NCBI RefSeq assembly: GCF_002288925.2
Contig: NW_022098076.1
Span: 66,243,332 to 66,307,331 of the forward strand
Reading direction: 5' to 3'
From: Delphinapterus leucas
Lineage: Eukaryota > Chordata > Mammalia > Artiodactyla > Monodontidae
DNA length: 64,000 bases
Of this stretch, positions 46,601 through 53,200 are shown one piece after another; positions within the stretch are counted from its first letter, which is position 1, and the number at the start of each line of letters is the position of its first letter. Below the pieces are notes generated by a model that saw only the letters and a program-made list of their open reading frames with translations, was not told the DNA's origin and made no database searches. Made by a program: the position numbers and the translations under genes.

Positions 46601-48396
46601 CCACCAGTATTTCCTTCCTGGACTACGGTACCTAACTGGGCTCTGGGCATCCAGTCTTTTTCTTCTCACATTGTAGCAATAACACTGAGATAAAATGCAA
46701 ATTTTATTATGTATCTCCTTCCAAAAACCTTCCATGTACTTTAGATAAAGTTTAAAATATTGAGGGCTTCCCTTGTGGTGCAGTGGTTAAGAATCCGCCT
46801 GCCAGTGCAGGAGACAAGGGTTCGAGCCCCAGTCCAGGAAGATCCCACATGCCGCAGAGCAACTAAGCCTGTGCACCACAACTACTGAGCCTGCGTGCCG
46901 CAACTACTGAAGCCCATGTGCCTAGAGCCCGTGCTCTGCAACAAGAGAAGACACCACAATGAGAGGCCCGTGCACTGCAATGAAGAGTAGTCCCCACGCG
47001 CTGCAACTAGAGAAAGCCCGCGCACAGCAACGAAGACCCAACGCAGCCAAAAATAAATAAAAATAAATACATCTAAAAAAATATTGAACGTGGCTCACAA
47101 GAATATACATTATCTAACTCTGGCCTTAACATATGATAGTCTCTTCCTTGTACTCTATGCTCCAATCCTACTAAATCGTTTTCAATTTTCTGCTTATTGC
47201 ATACTCTCAAAAATCACCAAACTAGCTTTCCTCATTGCAGCCCCACTCCCCGCTACCCGTGCCTAATTTACTTTCCTCCTCCCTACTTATTTCCTCTCCG
47301 ATAGGTAACACTCATCTTTCAGGACCCTGATTAAAAAATCACTTCTTCTGGGAAGTCTTTGCCTAAGAAAGGTCCCCTGCCACTGTCCCTGCTCCTATAG
47401 ATCCCAGCCCTGCCACTGCCACAAATGCAACATTCTCAAAAATACTCTTCTGAATGAATAAAGGAGCAAAGGAAATAGGTTTTCAGGCAGATGGGAGATG
47501 ACAATTGTGTTAAGGCATCAAAGAGGTCAAATAAGACAAGGACCGGACAGCTTCTGTAAAGTCATTGGTGACTTCGGTGAGGGCCATTTCTGAAAGGAGG
47601 CAGAAGTAGAAACCAGATTGAGTGGAAGGCGGACCTGGAGATAGAAGAGCAGTCTACCCTTTTGAGAAACTTGCTGAGAGGAAAGGAGGCAGGTACAATA
47701 GCCTGCTGCAGTAAGAGCCTCTTTGGTGGTTTTCTGGATGCCAATCGACATTTCCAGTACGTCCCCTCCATTGCTGACAAGGTGGGCTTTCTAAAATGCA
47801 AGCTCATTAAGATACCCTCCTGCTTAAACAATTTAAATGGCCCCTCATTGCTTTCAGCATACAGTTCAAACACCTTTGCTTGGTGTTCTTGAAGTGCAAG
47901 GATCTGGCTTCTGATCCCATTCTTGCCCCAGGTCCAGGCACTTCCTCCATATCCAGAGGCCATGACACTTCTAGCCTCTGTGCCTTTTTCTGGAATGTCC
48001 TCCCTATTCCAAACCTTCACAAATCAGCTCTTGTAACACCCCCCAGAGCCCTGTGCACATACCTCTCATTGCATTAATCACACTGTATCAAAAGTACTTG
48101 TTTACATGCTTCTGTATCCCAGGAGACTGAAAGCTCCTCGAAGGCAGGGATGTGTCTTTCCCCTCACTGTATCCCCTGTGTCCAGCAGTGCTTTGTATAG
48201 TCACTGCCCAACATACATTTTTGAATGAAAGCATAATAAAGCCTGCGTGGTCCATATAGAGGCTGAAGTTGCTAGAACATAGGCCAGTTAAGAAGATCAC
48301 CGGCAAGCGGTCATAGGAGCAGAGTAGCTGTCGGTGTTTTGAGCGATCTGCGGGCGGACGCGGGGATCACTCACCAGCGAGTACGAATTTGGCCAT
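19626..48396 (-). CDS. MDH1B: MDH1B, malate dehydrogenase 1B (putative NAD-dependent dehydrogenase family protein), 11 coding exons
   Basis: Minus-strand gene. Coding exons: 48396-48375, 44214-44102, 40502-40368, 40176-40034, 37915-37419, 34218-34077, 32734-32571, 29284-29145, 28842-28791, 23907-23827, 19654-19626. Reading frame is continuous through every GT/AG junction, giving about 505 residues (human about 518). Residues 1-90 resemble a glutaredoxin fold: CPYY at 12-15 and [12 protein letters not shown] near the end of exon 3. Residues from about 133 to 450 are homologous to the lactate/malate dehydrogenase fold. The Rossmann loop reads SASALA (138-143) instead of a glycine-rich loop. The catalytic-His motif of MDH1, WGNHS, reads WGNIS with Ile at 314. 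The active-site Asp and Arg of the LDHNR motif are Val286 and Lys289. Seen: homology and lost residues. Inferred: no malate dehydrogenase activity. MDH1B is a poorly studied paralogue of cytosolic MDH1. The gene shares a bidirectional promoter with FASTKD2. Exons 1-9 are firm; exons 10-11 are less certain. Confidence 0.93.
20442..20648 (-). repeat. CHR-type SINE (short form) in MDH1B intron 10
   Basis: Reverse orientation, i.e. sense with MDH1B. Poly(T) at left, ACCAGGGAAGCCC at right. Flanks GAAAGTCCAAC and GAAAGACCACC are an imperfect TSD. Confidence 0.94.
20649..22599. other. MDH1B intron 10, mainly unique or decayed sequence
   Basis: No exon or well-preserved repeat was recognised in this stretch; it has AT-rich runs near 21150-21210. 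Confidence 0.5.
22600..23160 (+). repeat. LINE-2 fragment (3' part)
   Basis: CTTCCCGAAAGCCTTTCCTA and on to GATGGTGAGCACTTTGAGGG, then CCCTAGCACCTCTCACAG, in the order of an L2 3' end. Antisense to MDH1B. Confidence 0.7.
23163..23300 (+). repeat. Old L1/HAL1-type 3' fragment
   Basis: GGTAAAAACATATAACATGA and on to TCTCTAGAATTTTTTCATC resembles old L1 3' sequences. Confidence 0.55.
23827..23907 (-). CDS. MDH1B: MDH1B coding exon 10 (probable, divergent tail)
   Basis: 81 nt between acceptor CTTTTAG and donor GTAGGT. It is phase-compatible with exon 9 and exon 11 and encodes [19 protein letters not shown] and on to KVSD. Similarity to the human acidic tail is weak, mainly the DL..DEEK pattern. 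The call rests mostly on splice signals and phase. Confidence 0.65.
24103..24120. repeat. (TA)n microsatellite
   Basis: Short AT dinucleotide run in MDH1B intron 9. Confidence 0.8.
25990..26640 (+). repeat. LINE-2 fragment 1 (MDH1B intron 9)
   Basis: Contains AGAATGATCATTTCAAAATT, CCTAAAATCCTTCACTGG and CACCTCCTTCAGAAAGCCC, matching the order of the L2 coding end and 3' region. The open frames here are L2 relics. Confidence 0.7.
26690..27850 (+). repeat. LINE-2 fragment 2 (MDH1B intron 9)
   Basis: A second L2 copy begins again with the upstream L2 region (AATGACCTCTGTGTCCTAC, TTTACTTGACCCCCTCGTAG) and runs to the 3' end (GATGGACTGTAGGTTTC). The two fragments lie in tandem, same strand. Includes a CA/TC-rich patch at 27200-27245. 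Confidence 0.75.
28094..28548 (+). repeat. Solo MLT1-type LTR (ERVL-MaLR) in MDH1B intron 9
   Basis: Starts TGTTGTGGGTTGTATTGTGT and ends GGCAGCCCTAGGAAACTAAT followed by ACA. Internal text TGCTGACACATTGATTTAGG and ACAATAAATTTCTGTTG is typical of MLT1 LTRs, including the AATAAA signal. No internal retroviral region is attached. It ends about 240 bp from MDH1B exon 9. Confidence 0.85.
28791..28842 (-). CDS. MDH1B: MDH1B coding exon 9
   Basis: 52 nt. Encodes [17 protein letters not shown] plus one base. Acceptor TTCCACAG, donor GTAATC. Clearly homologous to the equivalent human segment. Too short to appear as a long open frame. Confidence 0.9.
29145..29284 (-). CDS. MDH1B: MDH1B coding exon 8
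   Basis: 140 nt. Encodes [20 protein letters not shown] and on to [10 protein letters not shown], the last strongly conserved dehydrogenase segment. Acceptor CTGCAG, donor GTAATG, phase 0 after residue 452. Confidence 0.95.
29939..30592 (+). repeat. 5'-truncated LINE-1 insertion with TSD in MDH1B intron 7
   Basis: L1 ORF2 end (CATGGATGGACCTAGAG) plus 3' UTR and A-rich tail. Flanked by AAAATGTTGTCA on both sides (29927-29938 and about 30594-30605), so the borders are clear. Antisense to MDH1B. A (TA)n run occurs at 30509-30523. Confidence 0.92.
30841..30944 (-). repeat. tRNA-derived SINE, second CHR-like type, partial
   Basis: Reads TTGGCTGCACCGCGTGGC and on to ACCACTGGACAGCCAGGGAA. The flanks TTAATTCAACTTTT and CTAATTAAACTTTT look like an imperfect TSD. 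Confidence 0.85.
32154..32472 (+). repeat. CHR-type SINE (long form) in MDH1B intron 7
   Basis: Forward copy with full head and 3' block, then an A-rich and a pure A tail. TSD AGAGGTAGGAGC / AGAGATAGGAGC. It ends about 100 bp from the MDH1B exon 7 donor, antisense to the gene. Confidence 0.95.
32571..32734 (-). CDS. MDH1B: MDH1B coding exon 7
   Basis: 164 nt. Encodes [15 protein letters not shown] and on to [19 protein letters not shown], then [15 protein letters not shown], the conserved C-terminal dehydrogenase region. Acceptor TTACAG, donor GTAAAT. Confidence 0.96.
33440..33640 (-). repeat. MIR SINE (reverse)
   Basis: GCACAGAGACGTTAAGTAAC and TCACACAGCTAATGAGTGGC are MIR core text in reverse orientation; MDH1B intron 6. 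Confidence 0.8.
34077..34218 (-). CDS. MDH1B: MDH1B coding exon 6 (lost catalytic His)
   Basis: 142 nt. Encodes [18 protein letters not shown] and on to RPVLSLIFD. The WGNIS segment aligns with WGNHS of MDH1, so the catalytic His is Ile314. Acceptor TTCACAG, donor GTACAG. Confidence 0.95.
35383..35410 (+). repeat. T28 homopolymer
   Basis: Uninterrupted run of 28 T in MDH1B intron 5, likely an unstable tract and the tail of an old retroposon. Confidence 0.9.
36893..37063 (-). repeat. MIR SINE (reverse)
   Basis: TCATTTTACAGGTGAGGAAG and AAGTCACACAGGTGGGAAG; MDH1B intron 5. An A17 run follows at about 37124-37141. Confidence 0.8.
37419..37915 (-). CDS. MDH1B: MDH1B coding exon 5 (largest exon, Rossmann part)
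   Basis: 497 nt, residues 138-304. Contains the degenerate nucleotide-binding loop ([10 protein letters not shown]), the segment [17 protein letters not shown] that replaces the Arg-rich substrate loop of MDH1, and [10 protein letters not shown]. Acceptor TATTAG; donor GTGAGT after the first base of codon 304. A CHR SINE sits about 65 bases upstream of the acceptor. Confidence 0.96.
37981..38352 (-). repeat. CHR-type SINE (long form) with apparent 3' transduction, MDH1B intron 4
   Basis: In its own (minus) orientation: SINE body, a poly(A), about 25 non-SINE bases (GACTTCTATACATGGTTGA...), a second poly(A), then the flank. The TSD CAGGTTTTATTCTT / CAGGCTTTATTCTT encloses both poly(A) tracts, so the extra segment came in with the element. 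It lies about 65 bp upstream of the exon 5 acceptor, in sense with the gene. Confidence 0.88.
38992..39162 (+). repeat. tRNA-derived SINE, second CHR-like type
   Basis: GGGGCTTCCCTGGTGGTCCA head, B box GGTTCGATCC, and the 3' text GCAGCTAAGACCCAGCGCAG. It is the same subtype as the partial copy at 30841. Confidence 0.93.
39320..39685 (+). repeat. Long polypurine (GA-rich) low-complexity tract
   Basis: About 360 bp in which G and A dominate the plus strand (GAGAGATAG, GGAAGGAAGG motifs). The many serine/leucine/proline-rich frames on the opposite strand come from this composition and are not genes. It lies about 350 bp upstream (in gene orientation) of MDH1B exon 5 territory and ends about 350 bp from exon 4. 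Confidence 0.85.
39780..39930. repeat. AT-rich, TATA/CATA-repetitive patch
   Basis: Interspersed TATATA, CATATA and TACATA motifs, about 100 bp before MDH1B exon 4. Confidence 0.6.
40034..40176 (-). CDS. MDH1B: MDH1B coding exon 4
   Basis: 143 nt. Begins [15 protein letters not shown] and ends NPLQVWIT plus two bases of Ser138. It links the N-terminal domain to the first beta strand of the dehydrogenase fold. Acceptor TTTAG, donor GTGGGA. Confidence 0.93.
40368..40502 (-). CDS. MDH1B: MDH1B coding exon 3
   Basis: 135 nt, 45 codons (residues 46-90), phase 0 at both ends. It begins [18 protein letters not shown] and ends [14 protein letters not shown], the part resembling the cis-Pro and GG segments of glutaredoxins. 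Acceptor CAATAG, donor GTATAC. Confidence 0.94.
41100..43535 (+). mobile_element. Decayed ERVL/MaLR-like endogenous retrovirus fragment in MDH1B intron 2
   Basis: The middle part (about 41900-42060 and 42560-42720) resembles the integrase and C-terminal pol region of ERVL-type endogenous retroviruses when read in broken frames on the plus strand. The earlier part (41190-41800) looks like a MaLR/ERVL gag-like stretch. The right end (43100-43535) looks LTR-like. Numerous stops and frameshifts are present, with no intact gene, so it is a fossil. It is antisense to MDH1B. Assignment is by recognition only. Confidence 0.6.
43607..43824 (+). repeat. CHR-type SINE (short form) in MDH1B intron 2
   Basis: Full head, GGTTCGTGCC box, and poly(A) with one G. 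TSD GCAATATA on both sides (43599-43606 and 43827-43834). It ends about 280 bp from MDH1B exon 2. Confidence 0.95.
44102..44214 (-). CDS. MDH1B: MDH1B coding exon 2
   Basis: 113 nt. Encodes [20 protein letters not shown] and on to DVWE, including the glutaredoxin-like CPYY motif. The acceptor is TTTTAG and the donor GTAAGA, ending in phase 0 after residue 45. Confidence 0.95.
44215..45270. other. MDH1B intron 1, part near exon 2
   Basis: AT-rich unique sequence with a small local duplication (GAACTACTCAT near 44526-44550). No exon seen. Confidence 0.5.
45280..46763 (+). repeat. LINE-2 fragment (long) in MDH1B intron 1
   Basis: Contains AAGGTCACCATGGACCTCCA, TCACTAAATCCAATGGATAC and CTTTTTGATCCTTTTCTTG in L2 order. 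Interrupted on the right by the SINE at 46764; the L2 text resumes after it. Confidence 0.75.
46764..47077 (+). repeat. CHR-type SINE (long form) nested in LINE-2
   Basis: Forward, with the complete long form and an A-rich tail. Flanked by the TSD AAAATATTGA (46754-46763 and 47078-47087). Confidence 0.95.
47088..47410 (+). repeat. LINE-2, continuation after the nested SINE
   Basis: Continues the L2 3' region, e.g. CTCATCTTTCAGGACCCTGA. Confidence 0.6.
47740..48235 (+). repeat. LINE-2 3' end in MDH1B intron 1
   Basis: Runs from AAGTGCAAGGATCTGGCTTC through TGAAAGCTCCTCGAAGGCAG to the L2 terminal region. It ends just before the CpG-rich promoter. Confidence 0.75.
48375..48396 (-). CDS. MDH1B: MDH1B coding exon 1
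   Basis: Encodes MAKFVLA plus the first base of a Gly codon (22 nt), then the donor GTGAGT. The start ATG lies in a CCATGG context. The predicted N-terminus matches the mammalian MDH1B start. Confidence 0.92.
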
Positions 48397-48436
48397 GGTG
48401 AAGCCAGGACCCGCGGGCTTGAACCGCTGCGCCACC

Positions 48437-48449
48437 GTTTCTAGGCAAC
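48437..48449 (-). promoter_or_regulatory. RFX X-box-like site upstream of MDH1B
   Basis: On the minus strand it reads GTTGCC, T, AGAAAC. This fits the X-box pattern RYYNYY-N(1-3)-RRNRAC bound by RFX factors, and lies 41-53 bp upstream of the MDH1B ATG. X-boxes at this distance are typical of cilia genes. Binding is inferred. Confidence 0.6.
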
Positions 48450-48694
48450 CACGCCGCTCGGGACTGGGCGCAGGCGCACTCTGAAGCTGAGCGCGGGCTC
48501 TGGCGCCCAGCTGGAGAGGTTGCGTGTTGGGGTACACAGTTATACACTGTCATTAAAAGCTCTGTGGTCTCCCCCGTGCCTATTCCCTGCAGCTAAGAAA
48601 AACTAGTCAGTTTTTCGGTAGGCTTTCTTCACTCCAAGTAAACTATTTCCAACCTCCCGCGAACATAACACTTTTTGACCTATGAAGGATCCGT

Positions 48695-48771
48695 AAAATC
48701 TCGCGATACGCTCAGCTCGCGGGGAAGCTGTATGGCCGCGCCTCTGTGTAACCAGGGGGCTCTGAATTAAG
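48695..48771 (+). other. FASTKD2: FASTKD2 non-coding first exon (5' end uncertain)
   Basis: The donor AAG|GTGAGT at 48771/48772 follows CpG-rich sequence and is opposite the MDH1B start. It pairs with the acceptor CCCCTACAG before 49454. The donor is clear; the start of the exon is a guess. Confidence 0.55.
48699..48706. promoter_or_regulatory. TCTCGCGA promoter element
   Basis: Palindromic core CTCGCGA within the FASTKD2 side of the shared promoter. The TCTCGCGAGA element is a recognised motif of CpG-island and bidirectional promoters. Here only TCTCGCGA is present, followed by TA. Confidence 0.5.
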
Positions 48772-48806
48772 GTGAGTGGAGGACGAGCATAGGTGGAACA
48801 GGTGGT

Positions 48807-49453
48807 CGTACTACGCTTTAGAATTCTCGCCTTTCAGAGAAAGGTCTCAGGAGTTGCCCGGGAAGTAAGTTTAGGGAGGTGGGTTAATACTAAGAGGTCC
48901 AGCTCCGGAAGGACGGACCCCTGACACCGGTTCTGAGACCTGGTGAGACTGTCTGGTTGTTATCTCCAGACAAGCGCAGGCCACGTGCATCACTTTAGTT
49001 TGCTGCTTCTTCTGAGCCGTTCTACTTGTCCAAGTCCTTATTCTTAACAGTTCGTGTTTACCTGTAGTTAAATTCTTGTGTTAAAAAGTATCCATCAAAG
49101 TTAAACCCTTGTTTTTCATTGACGACATCTTCAAGGCAGTGGTAACATAAAATGCCTTACTGCAAAGAAAGCAGGAAAACTTTTCCGTCAGAAATCCACT
49201 TCCTTTTTTATTTTTTTAATACCTTATTTGTACAACGATTACTTCCAAAGTAGCCTTGCACCTTTAAGACTGTGTATATACACATTGTGGTAGAAATGGG
49301 GAAAGCCCATATTGCTAACATGGTTTTACCTTTTTAACGGAAATCTTAATGTCTCCCTAGGTTCTCACTTTAGTCTCTGTTAAATGCATTTGATATTTTT
49401 AAGTAGAAGTTTTGCTTTAATTTTTATTTCTCTTATAACCCCTTCCCCTACAG
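48807..49453. other. FASTKD2 intron 1
   Basis: Unique-looking sequence between the CpG island and exon 2. No repeats or exons recognised. Confidence 0.5.
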
Positions 49454-49553
49454 GAAAGCGACGGCATGTGTTTTCTTTCGTATTTAGAAGCGACGTGTGT
49501 GTGTGATCTTGACAACTTTAAAGCCATTTGAAAGTGTTTCAGTGGCTAGGAAA
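49454..49553 (+). other. FASTKD2: FASTKD2 5' UTR part of exon 2, with a uORF
   Basis: Begins after the acceptor CTACAG at 49453. It contains an upstream ATG at 49466 opening a 21-codon frame that stops at TGA 49529-49531, 22 bases before the main ATG and in a different frame. An in-frame TAG at 49485 limits upstream extension of the main frame. Confidence 0.6.
49466..49531 (+). CDS. Upstream ORF in FASTKD2 5' UTR
   Basis: ATG followed by 20 further codons and TGA, encoding [21 protein letters not shown]. It lies wholly upstream of the predicted main start. The ATG context (GGC before it, T at +4) is weak to moderate. Any effect on translation is inferred. Confidence 0.35.
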   Translation: MCFLSYLEATCVCDLDNFKAI

Positions 49554-50270
49554 ATGAATAACAGAGCAGGTTCCTTTTTATGGAACCTCAGACAATTCAG
49601 TACTTTAGTTCCAACAGGCAGAACTGTGAGGCTGTATCCTTCGGGATTTTGCAGACCAAAAATTGTTTATTCAAACTGGAACCCAAGAAAGCTCTTAAGT
49701 AACTTTGATAATAGAATGCAGTCATCTATTAGATATCTCTTTCAGGATGCCTTAATTTTTAAATCAGGAGGTGATGGCTTTCAAACAAAGGGCATAAGCA
49801 CTGCAACAGTCCTTACAGTTGACAGACTACTTTGTCCTAGAAGGCTGTCCTTTAACTCAAAACACTTTGTCTCTGATAATGGATTGAAGAAAAACTTTCA
49901 TCATGAGCCTTCCAATGAAGATGTTCTCACCAAGAGAACAAAACCAACCCCGATCAACTGTAGAAAACTGTCTCAGGAGTGTAATTCCCTGAGTGAAGTG
50001 TTAGATATATTTTCAAAAGCACCTACATTTCCTAGTAGTAACTATTTCTCAGCAATGTGGACAATTGCCAAACGGATGTCTGATGACCAGAAGCGCTTTG
50101 AAAAACAATTGATGTTTAACCACCCTATGTTTAGCCAGCTGTGTGAACAAATTATGAGAGAAGCCAAGATCATGCACTACGACAACCTGCTGTTCAGTCT
50201 TCATGCTATGGTGAAGCTCGGGATCCCTCAGAATACGCTACTCGTACAGACTTTGCTGAGGGTGGTCCAG
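49554..50270 (+). CDS. FASTKD2: FASTKD2 coding exon 2 (first coding exon)
   Basis: 239 codons from [14 protein letters not shown] to [10 protein letters not shown], then the donor GTAAAA. Contains the conserved [20 protein letters not shown] and [19 protein letters not shown] segments. The start ATG has A at -3. Confidence 0.94.
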
Positions 50271-53200
50271 GTAAAATCAAAAGGAGCCTTAAATATACTT
50301 TTACTTGGTTTAGCATATCTTGAAAGAATGATGGGACGTAGACATGTAGCCTCCTTGAAAGAAACTTACCTTTGGGATGGTAGTTTGTATTTGTTTCTGC
50401 ATAGATATTATATGATTTAGAGTCCTTAAGTTAGCCAGATCTTTTTGCTGTAGAAATTTATGAAAGCTTGCCCCATTTTTCTTCTCTGGAGTTGAGTAAT
50501 AGTGAATAAGCTAAAATGGGGAGAGGTACAAAATATACAAGGAAAGGTTGGGTAGTTGAAAGAAGGAGAGAAGGGAAGGGAACTAGTATTTATTGACTAC
50601 CTATACCTTTTTCTTGTGTTGTCTTATTTAATCTTCACAATAGTCCTGTAAGGTTGATGCTACCTCAGTTTAGCAGATGAGGAAAGAGATTTAGTGATGT
50701 TAACTTGGCTAAAGTCACACAGCTACTGGATTGATTTATTCATACAGTAAATATTTATTGGGTGTCAACTATGTATCAGTTACTAGACTTGTCACTAGGG
50801 ATGTAAAGACATAGAAGACATGATCCCTGCCCTTATAACCTAGAGGGGACAACAGATATTTTGTAGGTCATTACAAAAATAACCAATGTTCATCTGATGA
50901 GTCATACATTTACTGTGTTGTAGGCATGGTGCTGAGCATAGGGAATACAGTTACAAAATAACGGCCACGTAGAGCTTTCAGTGCAATGAAAGAAAAATAT
51001 AGAGAGTGCATTACAAGGGCTTCAAACCTAGTCAGGAGTACACCTTCATGATGGGAAGAGGTGATGGGAGAGGAGGATACAGGATTACTGTTTGAAGCAG
51101 TGATAGGTACAAAGTTTGAAAAGAGGATTGTCTCATGTAATTCTCAGTGTAGTTTTTAAAAGTAGGTATTGCTACTTTCATCTTACCGATTAGGAAATTT
51201 AAGCTTAGAGCAGTTAAATAACTTGCCCAAGGTCACATACCTGTTAGTGTCGCTATCTGTAGGTACTTGATAAATATTTGCTGCGTGAATGAAGAAATAC
51301 CTCGACATAGTAGAGCTAAAATTCAAGCCCAGTAGGAGATGATGGCTAAGCTGAGTCCAAGAAATGGCCAGCACTTAGAAGATGGATAGCGAAGGGGATG
51401 GTGTTTCAAGCAGAGAAGACTATATGTTCAAATCCTGGAGAATAGTTTGCGGAGCTGAAAGTAGTTCATTGTGGCTGGAGGTACAGAATACTGGGGTTGT
51501 GAGTTTGAGGGAATGGAGAGGAAATTGTGTCTGTGGTTGTCAAGGAGGAGGGGTTGGGTGTCATGGCAAGGCATGAGGTTGGGGAAAAAGGGGATGAATC
51601 GTGAAGAGCCTTTTCTGCCTGGCTAAGGAGTTCGGATTTATCCTGTAGGCAATGGGGATCCAGTGAAATATTTTAAGCAGAGGTCATCAACGTGCTCCAA
51701 TTTGTATTTAGATTACTGTGGGAGTGGGAAGTGGAATGGAGGAAGGAGCCAATTTTAGTTTCAAACAAAGGAGTCAGTGTCCTGTTTGATGTCACTGAAA
51801 TGATGCCATATTGGCTGAGGAAAAGATGAGTTCATGAAAGTAATCATTTACCTTTTAAGAGTGGACTCTTCAGACTTCTGAACTCAATGATCATAATTAA
51901 ATAATTTTTTTTGAAGACAGGAGTTTCCTGAGGATGATCTGATATATATCCTATCCTACTATAGAATTCAAGAATTGGGTTCATAGGTATATGAGAGTTT
52001 TTAACTTTTTACATTACTATGATTTCCGTGTTCTCGCCCAGGAACTAATTTGTGTGTCGTGTGTGAGTGTTTAAACCGCAGAACATCCGTGTTTTTTGGT
52101 AGACTGTGTTCCCTATATAGTTATTTAAAAGTGATTACAGTAAGTCGCTCTACCTGGTCAGTGATGCTCTAAATGAATTTTGGACAGGTATTCATATCAG
52201 CATAGTATCTGCATTGGTGAGGAATGGACAGTGGATATTTGGGGTCAGGTTAACTGTACGTTTAATCGTATCTCACTAACATGTTGGAACGTTGCGAAGA
52301 CATTTTAGCTAGGGATGAACTATGTCATCAGTGAAGTTTGCCCTTCAAACACATAGCCAAGTGGTCTTTTCTTTCACAGTAGGTATTGATGGAATGCTAT
52401 AAATTGTTAATGGAAACCCTCTCATGGGAATGAGACCTTTTTTCCTTCCAGCAGTATCTATTTCTTATCATAATCTGGTTCTGACTTGAGACTCTGTGAC
52501 TAGTTCGCCGTGTATTGTAATTTTAGCAAAAGAGCTTACATCTTTCAGATGTGATCACAAGTACTCTTGTGAGGTGTATAAGCTAGTTGTGATTAAATTG
52601 TAGAGCACTAGGTAAGCTGTGTTGTTACTATTCGTTTTCTAAATTAGGCCATTTCTAGAACCTAAATTAGTACCCTAATTCAGAGGATTTGAAAGAAGGA
52701 TCCATGGAGCCTGGGCTCCTCTTGAGATCCAGGTAGTGGTGGTAAAATGTGACAGCAGATGTGAATCAGAAGGTTCACAACTGAGGTTGCAGTTTGATAC
52801 CCAGGAAAGGATATAGGGAAATTGTAAGCGCAGCTCTGTAAAATTCTTTAGGGGTAGGAAAATTGTCCTGTAGCTCTAATATTACTGCACTTGTCATCAT
52901 GATGGCTTTGGGTCTCAAGAAGAGGTAAAAATAATGTTTGATAAAAGTTATTTCAGAAGGGGAGGAAGGTAATCAATAGCAAATCATTTTCAGTGATAAT
53001 GGAGAATGTAAAAAAATGGTTGATACATAAAAGAATGTATCAGTTATTTGGAAGATTCACTTACATATGACATCTTGTTTTCCAAAGATGCTGTTTATTG
53101 TGGACTGACTCTGAGTTATTGGTTTGATACTTAATCCTTTAGCTGAAAGCATCAGTTCAGTGGTTTTGCTTGGGTGAGATAGTCCACTATGAGCTCATCA

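Larger units (their letters stand above)
48300..48800. promoter_or_regulatory. CpG-rich bidirectional promoter of MDH1B and FASTKD2
   Basis: The MDH1B ATG (48396, minus) and the FASTKD2 first-exon donor (after 48771, plus) are only 375 bp apart. CpGs are clustered in 48340-48520 and again in 48695-48780, whereas the surrounding intronic DNA is CpG-poor. No TATA box is evident. Head-to-head genes over one CpG island are usually co-expressed at a basal level. Transcription start positions cannot be fixed from sequence. Confidence 0.82.

Noticed and set aside
46253..46735. 160-residue minus-strand frame
   Set aside because: Antisense of the LINE-2 copy at 45280-46763.
47562..48020. 152-residue minus-strand frame
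   Set aside because: Antisense of old repeats (LINE-2 3' end and an unassigned family) in MDH1B intron 1.
49497..49553. Extending FASTKD2 to a start at 49497
   Set aside because: The codon there is GTG, not ATG. The homologous human start position is ATC, so the first usable ATG is 49554.
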